Source: Cryptomeria japonica
Taxonomy: Eukaryota; Streptophyta; Pinopsida; Cupressales; Cupressaceae
NCBI RefSeq assembly: GCF_030272615.1
Contig: NC_081412.1
Location: 101,061,796-101,125,795, forward strand
Length of the DNA: 64,000 bases
Direction: 5' to 3'
Positions 10,848 to 22,803 of the stretch are shown here, one piece after another. Position numbers and translations under genes: made by a program. Each line of letters starts with the position of its first letter. The stretch's first letter is position 1. A model generated the notes under the pieces. It was not told the DNA's origin and searched no databases. It saw only the letters and a program-made list of their open reading frames with translations.

Positions 10848-12323
10848 TGTATGCGGGAAAATCAGGTCAATAAAATCCAAAATGTGAAAATATTTCAAGG
10901 ACTTGCCCACACACCCATGGGACTCTTGGTGCAAGTTATGGAGCCATGAGGAATGGCTCAACTTCCCAAGGAGTGTTCCATGGTTCTCTATCTCACAAGG
11001 TCCCTCAAGCCAATGCCTTTGCTCTCAGATCACTGAGCAAAGTGACTTAGGGATGATGAATGGAAGAACGAGGGATGCTTTTGATCAAATTTAGTATGAA
11101 TACATCCTATTTATGCATGATTCTAGTAAATGAACTAAACTAGATGATAAGATGACAAGGTTAGTAAAAATACTATCCTAACATGATATACTAGCTATAT
11201 GATTTAATCTAGGATGATAGAAATACTTTAAAATGATTATTAGATTTATTTCTATTACAAAGAGAGGCTAAATGCTTATTTAAAATTAAGTATAAGTATC
11301 ATGCTAAAGACTTGGATCCTTAAAATGGAGGAATGAGGGCTCTATTTATAGAAGAAATAGGGCAATGGATGGTTAGGATTGAAGGATCTTATCAAGGGCC
11401 AAGATTGAAAGTTATCAATCCATGTTTGCAATTCTCGCTAATGAAATGGTGACAATTGTCAACATAAGACTACTTGAGAGGAGAGATAAGAAGCATTAAA
11501 TTATTGAGAAGACATGAAGGTTACCTTTGAAGGTAAAGGTTAAGGTTAGGTTCAGGTTATCCATTGGATACAGCTTTTACCCAAAGGATAAACTCTTGTG
11601 CAAAGGTTAAGGGGATAACCATGGTCAAATAAATGAATGCTTGATGAGACCCCCAGGTTAGATGAGGGTTAAGTTAGGCAGAAAGTCTCTAACCATGCCA
11701 CAAAGGGTTAGTTAACCATTAATGGTTTGAAGACTTTGGAGACAAATTTGTAAGAGTCCTTCCAAATTTGGGGGTTTTCAACAAGTTAGCTTGTTGAAGG
11801 CATAAAGGCTTTAATTCCTTTGGAAGACTTTACTCCAATTTTGAGAAGTGACCTTCTCAAATTTAGGGAAAGGGGATAATTGAAGGGTTTTAGGTTAATT
11901 GATTAGGATTAGGAGGATTGTAGAAGAATTTAGGAAGAGGGTTAGGAGGCAAGTGGGAGATGTAGGAAAATGCAAGTGGGTGAGGGATAATAGGATTTAA
12001 TTAAAATAAATTGCTTTATTTTAATTTGGTTGCAAGTTGAGGATTTAAATAAATTTAGATTTATTTAATTGGGGTGAACTATTTAATTAAATATGAATTT
12101 AATTAAAAGTAGAGAGAAGGGATTTAATTAAATAAAATGATTTATTCAATTAAATGACATAAAAGGCTTAAGTGAATTTAAATAAATAAATAGAATAATT
12201 TATTTAATTAAAATAGAGGAATGTGGGTGATTTAATTAAATTAGATTTAACTAAATAGAGGAATGAGAATAAAATGAACATTAAATAATCATTTAGGAAT
12301 ATGGTCATTTTTATATGTCTACA
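10848..12323 (-). repeat. 3' LTR of F
   Basis: 1476 bp, matching 36369-37844 end to end. The segment 11980-12290 is very AT-rich with repeated TTTAATTAAA and AAATAAAT runs. The short + strand reading frames at its start are incidental and occur in both LTRs. Confidence 0.93.
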
Positions 12324-12738
12324 TTTGTCCCTCTTTGAAGTGACGTGTGTGCACATGTTGATTCAAAGAAAAATAATGTGTCATCATGATTTGATTATGA
12401 TCAGTGTGATGTAGTGTCAACATGTTCAGGTCGTGCCCCAGATTTGATAAATGATGTTGATAATGCCCCCTCAGGAGATGAATCAAAAATTTGAAAATTT
12501 GATTTGAGTTGATAAATTTGATTGCATTTTAAAATTTTGTCTATGTTGAATGCGATAATTTGATTCATCTCCCAATAATGATGTTTGTTAGGGTGAGATG
12601 GGAGAGCACGAGCAATTTATGTGTTCCGCTACATAACCCTAATTTCCATTTACCCCATAAAAAGGTAAGAAGTGATTTCTTTTGGATCATTTGTGCTTGT
12701 TGACTTTGGAGAAAGTGACATTTGGAGAAAAAGACAAA
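12324..12738 (-). other. F polypurine tract and 3' flank
   Basis: Minus strand AAAGAGGGACAAA (12324-12336) abuts the 3' LTR and is the likely polypurine tract, which sets the orientation of F. The rest is non-coding for pol. On the plus strand CCATAAAAAGG (12652-12662), about 80 bases before a candidate start codon, resembles a TATA box for the PMD gene; this is weak. Confidence 0.55.
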
Positions 12739-12813
12739 ATGTCGATTCCCTTTTCTTTTCATCGATTCGAGCACGTTCAGAGGTATCGAAGGCCTGCCAG
12801 GTATGGACCACCG
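12739..12813 (+). CDS. Candidate first exon of the PMD gene in F
   Basis: ATG at 12739 opens 25 codons (MSIPFSFHRFEHVQRYRRPA and five more) and runs into CCG|GTAAGT, a consensus 5' splice site at 12814. The PMD frame begins about 1.1 kb downstream after repeat-rich DNA, so this may be its first exon, joined in phase 0. Only start codon, short open frame and donor are seen; there is no transcript evidence. A chance open frame is the alternative. Confidence 0.35.
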
Positions 12814-13899
12814 GTAAGTCATCATTTTGACCCCTTTTTGATTTTTGTTTTGTCATTTTTAGTCAGGTTTTTCATTTTTTGTCGCAAAAATTAACGGTTT
12901 AGCATGTCTGGTGGAAACCATAGCACATACAAAACAAAGCATAGTGCGTAGTGTCTTAGGAACTAGGGTAGCGTTCGAGTAGGTTAGGATAGCACATAGG
13001 GGGTTAGGGTAGCACATAGACATAGTTTAGCGCAGTGGGTTCACAGGATAGCAGGTAGGGGGAAGCAGGTAGCGCATCGCTTAAACCCAGTGCTTAGGGT
13101 TAGCAGGGGGTCACATGGGTAGGTTAGGTTAGTACATAGGTGTAGGTTAGTGCTTAGGGTTAATGCTATAACACATGTATATTTTTGGATAGCACATGCC
13201 GAGTAGTGTAGCACGTGGATAAAAGTTTTTAGCGCGTGGGCAGAAAATATTTGGGAAAATAGGATTTTGGTAAGGGATTATGAGATGAAGAAAGATAGGT
13301 AGGTGTTTGCCAGTTTTTCTAGGATGGGTGTGATAATTAGTCTACGTGTCTGCTGTTGTTGTTTTGATAATTTGTCTAATATGAGTTCCGATATGGGGTT
13401 TTTGATATGGATTTTGGAGATAACTTGATTTGATTTGCAATGTTTCAAGTTGATGTTGATCTGATGATGATATTGATATGATATGATGTGGATCTAATAT
13501 GGATTTGTGATGTGATATGAACTTGATTTGATATGCATTGTTTCAAGTTGATATAAATGTGGGTCTTGAGTTGTTTTTCAAGTTGATATGGTTGTGAAAC
13601 TTGAGTTGTTTTACAAGTTGATATGAATGTGGAACTCGAGTTGTGTTACAAGTTGATATGGCTATGGAACTTGAGTTGTTTTACAAGTTGATATGAATTT
13701 GGAACTTGAGTTGTTTTACAAGTTGAAATGATTTGATATAGACATGGATTTGATATGATGTGGAACTTGATTAGATTTTCAATGTGTTAAGTTGATATGA
13801 ATTTGATTTTGATATGAATTGATTTGATGATGAAACTGATATTGGACATGTTTTGTTTGCAATACGAACGACTTGGGGTTGTTCAGTCGGGAGAGTGAT
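12814..13899 (+). other. Repeat-rich interval, possible intron of the PMD gene
   Basis: Non-coding. 12900-13250 carries many scattered copies of TAGCACAT and TAGCGCA-like words. 13380-13850 is rich in GATATGA and holds a 35-bp tandem repeat. GGGTTGTTCAG near 13875-13885 would serve as a 3' splice site. The intron reading is inference. Confidence 0.4.
13560..13740 (+). repeat. 35-bp tandem repeat, about five copies
   Basis: The unit holds ACTTGAGTTGTTTTACAAGT followed by TGATATGAATGTGGA with small changes. Each unit contains an inverted repeat AACTTG...CAAGTT with a 10-base loop. Confidence 0.8.
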
Positions 13900-15885
13900 T
13901 TTGGAGACTGTGGTCATTGATACCATGATTGACACAGGCAGACATGAATATTATTGAGAGGTGTGGACTATCCTCTTTGTTAGAGATGCCCCAGTATATC
14001 ATTAACCAGGGTTTATTGATAACTTTGGCCGAGAGGTAGCATAGTGACACCAACACCTTTCATTTGGTGACAGGCGAGATCATAGTGACACCTAAGGATT
14101 GCTACCCGATTCTATGGATTCCCATGGTAGGTGCACTTTTACCATATGAGCAAACTAAGGAGGGCAGGATAGAGGCTCTTCGCTGGATTCTGTATGATGA
14201 GCATATTTGTGGGTATGAGATCCCATGGCATGAGTTTATTGATTTGGATTATGCTCCTCTACCATCAGTGCTAGCAAGATTCATAGGTGGCTTTTTATGT
14301 CCCGACCATAGGTCGAAGGGACTGGTAGTAGGATCAGGGTTGGTCTTAGAGGACATGGTGACACAGGGTCGTCGATTTGCATGGGGGTCTTCTATGTTGG
14401 CCCACTTATACAGGGATCTGCATCAGGTGGTTTACTTGGGATACAACAATCTATCAGCTAAGGTCACACTGCTATAGGTATAGGCATGGGAGAATATTCC
14501 CATAGCTAGGCCACTTGTTGACAGAGATAGGTCAGTTGGTTGTGCGTATGCCTATGGATATAGAGGGATAGTTGTCCAACATAAGCTGGGCAAACTAGAG
14601 CATTGGAGGTGAGTGCTAGATGATATTGATATGGTCATTTGGAGACCGTATAAGGATTGCGAGTTGTGGGCATAGGATGGGATGGAGATGCCATATGTCT
14701 ACATGTCCCGATTTCTGATATGGTGGATGCCCTTTATTATTAAGAGATTTCTGCACAGTCGAGTGTTGCAGTAGTATGGATGACAACAGGGGATTCCACA
14801 GGGGGCATGCTTGTATGCTCGACGAAGGCAGGATGTACTAGAGTGGGGACCCACTATCAATAGTGCGGTGGCGGTTGAGGAGTTATTTCACCTAGCTGGC
14901 CAAATATGGGACTATGCATACGGGATAGTGGATGCGGGGATGACCAATGAGTTTGTAGCACTCTTTGCAGCTCATGTTGTGGCCAAGATATCAGATCCAG
15001 CAGAGATGATTCCTTCTTTTGATGATGATGAGGATGAGCAGGTCGAGTGGCTAGGGAGAAGGGGAGAGGAGGGAAAGGAGATAGATGAGGGCGGTGGGGA
15101 CGGTGGAGGTGATGGTAGTGAAGATGGTGGAGGAGGTGGATGAGGTCGGTGTGGGGATAGGGGGAGAGTTGATCGGGGGAGGAGAGGGGATAGAGGTGGA
15201 GCTGGTGGTGATAGAGGGATACGAGTGGAGAGAGTAGTGTAATAGACTATGAAGGATAGAGGGAGGGGAGGTTTGGCTATTGGAGCTGGGGGTGAGGAGA
15301 GGATAGGAGAGGTGATAGCAACGATGGGAGAGCCAGATGAGTTTAGATGACCGACCTAGTGGAGGAGGTCAGATGTTTTACCCCCACCAGTGTCGAGGAC
15401 AGGGAGAGGGATAGAGGGTACCACTACACAAGTACCCCTCCATATTTATATTTCAACTCACTGGGAGGACGCTTAGACTAGGTCCTTATAGTTATTAGTG
15501 CAACACTTGCAAACACAACTACTGGTGCATCAACGATAGATGACACAACTGACTACTAAGCGGGATACAGTTTTGGAGCGGTTGGGTCGAGCTGAGGCTT
15601 GAGTAGAGACTTTTGACCGAGCGGTGTTGGGTGGTTCGATGAGAGACACCCAGAGGGAGTTGGCTTACACAACCAAGGAGGCTGAGTATTATTAGAGGCA
15701 TTATGAGGATGCGGTGCCCAGGGAGCATAGAGTTCCTAGTTTCATAGCAACAAGATCCAGTCAATCTAGGTAGACTGGGTTGAGGACAGAGAGCAGTGGC
15801 GTGACAGGGCCTACTCATCAGAATCCACGTGGGGATCCCGGCGCTGGGACATCTTCTGCGAGACCGTCACCCTTAGGAGATAGTC
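13900..15885 (+). pseudogene. Plant mobile domain (PMD) protein gene, antisense to F pol
   Basis: Read on the plus strand, opposite to gag-pol of F. PMD hallmarks in order: RCGLSSLLEMPQYI and QGLLITLAER (about 13950-14040), DTNTFHLVTGEIIVTP (14044-14093), VLARFIGGFLCPD (about 14265), WGSSMLAHLYRDLHQV (about 14383-14430), then VWAWENIPIARP after a stop (about 14480-14515). A later block (14811-15030) ends in an acidic then Gly-rich tail (to 15143). A further degraded stretch to 15885 includes a coiled-coil-like TKRDTVLERLGRAEA. About ten stops, several from TGG or CGA by transition. PMD proteins are known both as plant genes (MAIN/MAIL1) and inside plant transposons, where their role is unknown. 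Position between integrase and 3' LTR fits the extra antisense frames described for Tat-type elements. Confidence 0.75.
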
Positions 15886-16137
15886 ATACCTGAGAGACAT
15901 TGTCTCTTTTGTATTTTAATCATTTTGTTGTATTATGGGACAGACATGACATATTCTGTAGATTTGATAATTTTTGAGATATATATATTAAATCATTTTC
16001 CTTGATCCTTATGTGATGTGTTATGGATGATGCTTTCTATATGATTTTGATGGTTCTATGATGATGATGCAATGCTTAGATGCATATGATTTGATATGTG
16101 ATGAATATGATGTGATAATGCATGGTGCTGTGAGATG
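15886..16137. other. Spacer in F left of G
   Basis: No gene seen. The segment from 16010 is rich in GATG/ATGATATG words, like the tandem array on the other side of G. Ends with AGATG (16133-16137), the left target duplication of G. Confidence 0.6.
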
Positions 16138-17186
16138 TGTTAGGTCCCAGAGACAACTGAGAGGGGGGGGGGTGAATCAGTTGTCAACTAATTTCAAACC
16201 AAAAATAACTTAACCATCTTAATGCTTAATACCGGTAAACCAAATAAGTATGCCGGTAGACAGTTTTAATAGTTAATAGCTATACTGGTAAAGATTAATG
16301 CATGAAACATAAACACAAAGTCATCCACAACACATAACACCAATATTTGTATGTGGAAACCCTGTAAGGGGAAAAACCATGGTGGGAAACCTTACCCACA
16401 ATCAGATGATACTACTGTAGATAGTAAGTGTACATAAATGGGGTCTGCACATGCAGAAAGGCCAAAAGCCTAGAGCTCACTGCTCAATCACAAAATGGGA
16501 GTCACACTGACTACAGTTGGATGGTTAAATCCAATAAGAATGTACTGCACAAAATAGCATCTTTATATGCTAGATTCAGTACCGGTGTAATGCTGATATG
16601 CTTTCACAAAAACCTAGCTTCACCTTCAAATGATGTCTTTGTGTATAACTCTACTTAATCTCGCATATACCTTCACACAATTCTTTTTCGCATTCCACAC
16701 TTGATCTTACATTTATACCATAACCTAAGACCAATTTTAGTAGGTCAGCTCTACAAGATATTACAATAAAAACATTTTACAAACAATATAATATCCAATG
16801 CAATAACTGATTGAACATGTCGGCTTAATGCATTTACAACAATAATTAATCATTTCCTTAGCATGCCATGCTGATCTGGAAAAGATAAACCTGCCGGTGT
16901 AACCCTAGGTAACCCTGGACCTATTTGCCGGTAAAAGCAAATATGCAAACATGAATATACCATTGAACAAAACTCTAGGACAAGATGTCCAAATGATTTC
17001 TTCGACATTACCAAGTGTCTTCCACATAATTCCGAGTGCCGGTGATCATTATATCTTGTCAGTGAACCATATACCAGTAACTGTGTAATAGTTACTTGCT
17101 TGTCGGTGAATGTTGTTGGATCTCCAAAGTGCTAGTATTTTAGTAGGTGTTGACATCAATGAAAAAACCATACCAAATTACCAACA
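16138..17186 (-). repeat. 3' LTR of G
   Basis: 1049 bp, TGTTAGGTCCC at the left and ACCAACA at the right on the plus strand. Two-part hairpin at about 16353-16398. The polypurine tract, minus strand CCAAAGGGGGAGAT, abuts at 17187-17200. Confidence 0.93.
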
Positions 17187-17565
17187 ATCTCCCCCTTTGG
17201 AATTGATGGAAAGACAAGATGGAAAAACCATCAAAGAGCCAAAACAAAAATGCCAAGTATAAAAAACCAACAATCTCCAAAAAGATTATAACCAGAAATT
17301 AGAGAGTAATAATCTCTCCTAAACAACAATCTCTCCCCCTGGGAGCAACATGTGCTATCCAAAGTTTCTATACCAATCTTTCCAAAAGATAATGTGTTTT
17401 TCCATAGATATCTCTCCCCCTTTGACATCAAATACCAAAGTTACAATAATACCAAGTTCATATACAAAATACCAACTACTCCCCCTAAGAAGTAGCTTCC
17501 TCATCAAAGACCAGAGTAAAAGTTTTGTCTTTTAATTCTGTCGGTTGATGACAATCATCAGCTGT
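17187..17565 (-). other. G polypurine tract and 3' untranslated region
   Basis: After the polypurine tract, ATTGATGG (17202-17209) pairs with CATCAAT in the LTR (17149-17160 region). The rest is non-coding and AT-rich, with CTCTCCCCC-type runs. Confidence 0.75.
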
Positions 17566-18903
17566 CTAAGTCTCTACCGGTGGCGGTATGACTCCAAGCT
17601 GATTTCTGAGATATTCAAAAGTCTCCTTAGGCAAAGGTTTTGTGAAAATATCTGCAAGCTGTTCTTTAGTGTTCACAAAAACCAGTTTTATCTCCTTTTC
17701 TTCAACTTTTTCCCTTAGAAAATTCAGTTTGATAGAAACATGTTTTGTTTTAGAATGTAGTACTGGATTCTTAGATATATCAATTCCTGCAGTGTTATCA
17801 CAATATATGGTAATAGGTTCCTTGCATTTTATCTTTATGTCTTTCAACATTTTCTTAAGCCATAGTACCTATGTACAGTTAGTTGCTGCTGCAACATATT
17901 CTGATTCTGCTATTGATAAAGATGTACAACTGTGTTTCTTACTTAACCAAGAAACTAATCTATTTCCAAGAAAAAATGCTCCTCCGGTGGTGCTTTTTCT
18001 ATCATCCACATCTCCTACCCAATTTGCATCTGTGTATGCACATAATTCAAAGTTTTCATCTCTAAGATACCATAATCCAAGATTTATAGTGCCTTGTAAG
18101 TACCGAAAAATCCTTTTTACTGCTGATTCATGATTTTCTCTAGGATTATTTTGAAATCTTGAAACAATACATACTGCATTCATAATATCAGGTTTGGTTT
18201 GTATTAAATACAATAAACCTCCTATCATAGATTTGTATTTAGTTGGATTAATAGGTGTAGATTCATCCCTTTGAGATAATTTGTCATTTGTAGTCATAGG
18301 TGTGCTTACTGGTTTAGAGTTCTCCATCCCAAATTTCTTTAGTAACTCTTTTAAGTATTTTGATTGTCTCAAGAATATACCTTTGTCAGTTTGTGAAATC
18401 TGCAATCCTAAAAAGAATTTTATTTCTCCAATCATAGACATTTCAAATTCTTGCTGCATTTTAGTAGAAAATTCCTTACATAAACCATCTTCTCCTCCAA
18501 AGATTATATCATCAACAAATACTTCTATAATCAAGATGTCATCATTAGTTATTTTGTAATATAAATTGTTGTTTGCATTTCCTTTAGTAAAACCAATCTT
18601 TAAAAGATACTTATCCAATTTTGCATACCAAGCTCTTAGGGGTTGTTTCAGTCCATACAGAGCTTTCCTTAACCTCCAAATCATATCATTGTCATCTGTT
18701 AAAGAAAATCCATCAGGTTGTTCAATGTATACTTCCTCTTCAAGATCTCCATTCAAAAATGCACATTTAATATCCATTTGATAAACTTTGTAGTTCTTTT
18801 GTGCTGCAAAAGCCAAGAATAATATGACTGCCTCAATTCTAGCTACCGGCGCAAAGGTTTCATTGTAGTCAATTCCTTCTTTCTGAGAATATCCCTTACA
18901 CAC
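17566..18903 (-). pseudogene. G reverse transcriptase and RNase H
   Basis: One long frame, 18903-17869, covers most of RT and the RNase H core; 17850-17566 is the RNase H tail in the same frame after a short break. RT motifs: [21 protein letters not shown] and [20 protein letters not shown] (about 18700-18820), [13 protein letters not shown], and the catalytic box [13 protein letters not shown] (about 18480-18525). RNase [20 protein letters not shown] (about 17950-18005), [12 protein letters not shown], and the terminal TKEQLADIFTKPLPKE. The stop is at 17566. The RT beginning (18904-19240) is shifted out of frame. This copy keeps the segment after FVDD that E has lost. Confidence 0.92.
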
Positions 18904-19241
18904 TAGTCTTGCTTTATTTCTGATAACTTTACCATCTTCATTAAGTTTGTTTCTGAAAACCCATTTGGTTCCAATTACATTTTTATCTTTAGGTCAGGGA
19001 ACTAATGTCCAAGTATTATTTTTCTCAATTTGTTCTAATTCTTCTTTCATAGCTTTAGTCCAATACTTATCTTCACATGGCTCATTAACAAATGATGGTT
19101 CTATTTGAGAAATAAGACATACCTCTTCATTTGCCAATCTTCCTCTTGTCATAACTCCTTTAAATTTGTTTCCAATTATCTAATCTTCAGAATGATTCAA
19201 TCTTACATACCAGGGTGTCTTTGTTTGTTGTGGTTCTTCAG

Positions 19242-20709
19242 TCATAGTGGAATTTTCAGATGATACCGGTGTACTGGATCTTCATTCTGTACCGGTGGAT
19301 TCAGTGTAGGTTCATTTATTAGAATTTCTATTGCCGTTTCAGAATCTATGTACCTTGAAGTTCCTCTGAATTGTTCATCAATCTTTACATTTGTACTTTC
19401 AACAATTTTTTGTAATCTCTTGTTAAAACATCTATATGCTTTACTCTTAAATGAATAAGCAAGAAATATTCCTTCATCACTTCTAGGATCAAATTTGCCA
19501 ATATACTCATCTCTTCTAATATAACATTTACTTCCAAAAATTCTGAAGTATTTAAGAGTAGGAGTATTGCCAAACCATAGTTCATGAGGGGTCTTACCGG
19601 TTTCACCTTTGATGTGAACTTTGTTGAATGTATAGACCGCTGTGCTGACTGCTTCTCTCCAATACACGTGGTAAATTTGCTTCTGATAACATTCTTCTTG
19701 CTGCATCCAAGATAGTTCTGTTTTTCCTTTCAACAACTCCATTCTGCTATGGTGTCCGAGGTGCTGATAGTTGTCTTCTGATTCCATTCACTTCACAGAA
19801 TGTATTAAAGTCCATAGATGTGAATTCTCCTCCTTGATCTAATCTTAAACATTTGATTTTCTTACCGACTTCATTTTCAACCATTGCTTTGAATAGTTTG
19901 AACTTTCTAAGTGCTTCTGATTTTTCTCTGAGAAAAGTAACCCAACACATTCTAGAATAGTCATCAATGATTAGCATGAAATATCTATCTAGACCACATA
20001 AATCAGCGTGAATTAAATCAAGAGCATTATTTGATTTTTCAGGAATGCTTTTGAAACTAGCTCTAACTTGTTTTCCAAATTGACATTCCCTACATATTGT
20101 ATTCTGAGGTTTGACAATCTTAGGTAAGTCTCTAACTGCCTTAGTAATACTGATCTTTACCATGCAATCAAAGTTTACATGACAGAGTCTCTTATGCCAT
20201 AACCAACTTTCATCTATATGTGCAATCAAGCATGACTTTTCACTATTATTCAAATGAAAGATATTACCTCTAGTCTGATTACTGGTTGCAATTTCTAAGC
20301 CAGTTTTGTTCATGATTTTACATTTTCCATTCTTAAATTGTAATTGAAATCCTTTCTCAACTAATTTACCAGCACTCAAAAGATTATGCTTTAAACCTTC
20401 AACATAGTAGACATTGTCAGTGTTATGTTTACCATCAAGAGATATTGAACCCTTACCTCTGATTGAATAGGCTTTGTCATCTCCAAATCTTACTAAACCT
20501 CCATTGTATTTTTGAAAGTTAAAGAATTTACCTTTGTCTCCTATCATATGATGTGAGCATCCTGAGTCAATGATCCATTCATCCTTTACTTCAACTTTAG
20601 CTGCTAGGGCTTGTTCTACCGGTTGAAGAGTAGGTACCAGTTGATATTCTGTTATAGCAACAAAAACCCATCCATTGTCTACTGGATCCTCATCAGAATC
20701 ATCAGTCAC
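19242..20709 (-). pseudogene. G protease and integrase
   Basis: Frame 20709-19747 opens with TDDSDEDPVDNG. The protease box WIIDSGCSHHMIGDKGKF lies near 20530-20590. The integrase zinc region runs from LWHKRLCHVNFDCMV to CRECQFGKQ (about 20060-20215). The first Asp (LIHADLCGLDRYF) and IIDDYSRMCWVTFL follow, then the second Asp as LDQGGEFTS near 19820. A shift near 19770 moves the rest to 19787-19242, which has TPHELWFGNTPTLKYFRIFG. A short deletion after DLCGL removes the PARTRSLRG stretch that E keeps. Confidence 0.9.
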
Positions 20710-20755
20710 ACCTTCATCTGCAATGTAACAAGATTTGTCTATTTTTCTTAAATCT

Positions 20756-21679
20756 CTATCTCTGATATTCAGGATTAGGCTTGTATGTCCTTCTAGCTTC
20801 TCTTAGTCTAGCATGTCTATCAAGGCATCTCGAAGCCATATGACCAATCTTATTGTAGTTAAAACATTTAAAGGGTGCTTTACCTTCATACTTACTTTGA
20901 ATTGGACCTTTAGGCATTTTCCTTGCAAATAGTGCTTCAAGTTCTTCATTTTCTTTCCTGCTTTCTTCAAGTTCTCTTGCATAAAAGGCTTTCCAATCAG
21001 ATTTGTCAAATGATGGAGCAGATGATGTTGATGCTTTAAAGGCTAAATCTATCTTTATAGTAGCAACAGGACCAAATTCTTCAATTTCAAAAGCTAAAAG
21101 TTTCCCAATCAATGTATCCCTAGTTACTGATGTATTAGGCATTGTTCTTAATTCATTTATAGTAGTAACCTTCATTTTGTATGCCGGTGGCAATCCTCTT
21201 AAAACTTTTGAAACAATTTCATCTTCACTTAGAGTTCCTCCAGAACATTTTATACCCAAAACAATTTCATTTACTCTTTCCATAAAAGCAAAAATCCTTT
21301 CATCTTCTTCCATTTTCAGATTTTCATACCTGACCCAAAAGCTTTCAAGGTTTGCAATTTTGACTGTGGAATCTCCTTCATTCAGTGTTTCCAAATGATC
21401 CCAAATAGCTTTAGCAGTAGACCTATCTGATAGTCCCATGATCTGCTGATCTGATAATGTGCTCAAAAGTGCTTCTCTTTCTTTGCAATCATTTTCCTCA
21501 TCTTTAGTCAAGTTAGCTGGAGCAGGCTGACCTGGAGTAGCAGCAGTATAACCATTCTTTGTAACATCCCAGATGTCCTTTCCAATGCAATTCAGATGTG
21601 TCTCCATTCTGATCTTCCATATCCCATAGTTGGTTCCATCAAGTTTAGGACTGTCCTTCCTGAAATAATTAGTAGACAT
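20756..21679 (-). pseudogene. G gag
   Basis: ATG at 21679, 42 bases inside the primer site; 307 codons to a stop at 20756. Begins STNYFRKDSPKLDGTNYG, then a copia UBN2-like gag domain (KAIWDHLETLNEGDSTVKI, EDERIFAFMERVNEIV, EDEIVSKVLRGLPPAYKMKV), then one zinc knuckle, CFNYNKIGHMASRC, whose second Cys has become Tyr; E keeps CFNCNKIGHMASRC. A 2-base loss just after 20756 separates gag from protease, which in copia are normally one frame. Confidence 0.92.
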
Positions 21680-21720
21680 TGGATCTCGTCAAGTTGTTAA
21701 ACTTTTGCAAAAGAGGACTC

Positions 21721-21733
21721 AACTCTGATACCA
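21721..21733 (-). promoter_or_regulatory. Primer binding site of G
   Basis: Minus strand TGGTATCAGAGTT, tRNA-Met type, two bases from the LTR end. The last two bases differ from the usual CC. Confidence 0.88.
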
Positions 21734-21735
21734 AT

Positions 21736-22802
21736 TGTTAGGTCCCGAAGACAACTGAGAGGGGGGGGGGGAGTTGAATCAGTTGTCAACTAATTTCAAA
21801 CCAAAAATAACTTAACCATCTTAATGCTTAATACCGGTAAACTAGTTAAGTATGCCGGTAGATAGTGTTAACAGTTAATAGCTATACTGGTAAAGATTAA
21901 TGCATGAAACATAAACACAAAGTCATCCACAACACATAACACCAATATTTGTACTTGGAAACCCTGTAAGGGGAAAAACCACGATGGAAAACCTTACCCA
22001 CAATTAGTTGATACTACTGCAGATAGTAAGTGTACATAAATGGGGTCTGCACATGCAGAAAGGCCAAAAGCCTAGAGCTCACTGCTCAATCACAAAATGG
22101 GAGTCACACTGACTATAGATGGATGGTTAAATCCAATAAGAATGTACTACACAAAATAGCATCTTTATATGCTGGATTCAGTACTGGTGTAATGCTGATA
22201 TGCTTTCACAAAAACCTAGCTTCACCTTCAAATGATGTCTTTGTGTATAGCTCTACTTAATCTCGCATATACCTTCACACAATTCTTTTTCGCATTCCAC
22301 ACTTGATCTTACAATTGAGATCTTACATTTATACCATAACCTAAGACCAATTTTAGTAGGTCGGCTCTACAAGATATTACAATAAAAACATTTTACAAAC
22401 AATATAATATCTGATGCAATAACTGATTGAACATGTTAGCTTAATGCATTTACAACAATAATTAATCATTTCCTTAGCGTGCCATGCTGATCTGGAAAAG
22501 ATAAACCTACCGGTGTAACCCTAGGTAAGCCTGGACCTATTTGTCGGTAAAAGCAAATATGCAAATATGAATATACCAATGAACAAAACTCCAAGACAAG
22601 ATGTCCAAACGATGTCTTCGACATTACCAAGTGTCTTCCACATAATTCTGAGTGTCGGTGATCATTATATCTTGCCGGTGAACCATATACCAGTAACTGT
22701 GTAATAGTTACTTGCTTGCCAGTGAATGTTGTTGGATCTCCAAAGTGCTAGTGTTTTAGTAGGTGTTGACATCAATGACAAAACTGTACCAAAATACCAA
22801 CA
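21736..22802 (-). repeat. 5' LTR of G
   Basis: 1067 bp, matching 16138-17186, with a C-rich tract next to the primer site (ten G on the plus strand near 21760). The target duplication AGATG follows at 22803. Confidence 0.93.
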
Positions 22803-22803
22803 A

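Larger units (their letters stand above)
16138..22802 (-). mobile_element. Element G: nearly complete Ty1/copia retrotransposon
   Basis: 6665 bp. LTRs at 16138-17186 and 21736-22802; AGATG target duplications at 16133-16137 and 22803-22807; primer site 21721-21733; polypurine tract 17187-17200. Gene order gag, protease, integrase, RT, RNase H. It is the innermost of four nested levels (H, E, F, G) and a close relative of E, useful as a guide to E's missing parts. Broken by at least a 2-base deletion near 20748 and shifts near 19770 and 19000, but less decayed than E or H. Confidence 0.94.

Noticed and set aside
14064-15143. Plus-strand frames in F as an env-like gene
   Set aside because: No signal peptide or membrane segment, and PMD motifs are present.
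16428-16658. Similar 76-codon frames in both G LTRs (also 22030-22260)
   Set aside because: Repeated because the LTRs are repeated; no domain, no reason to expect translation.
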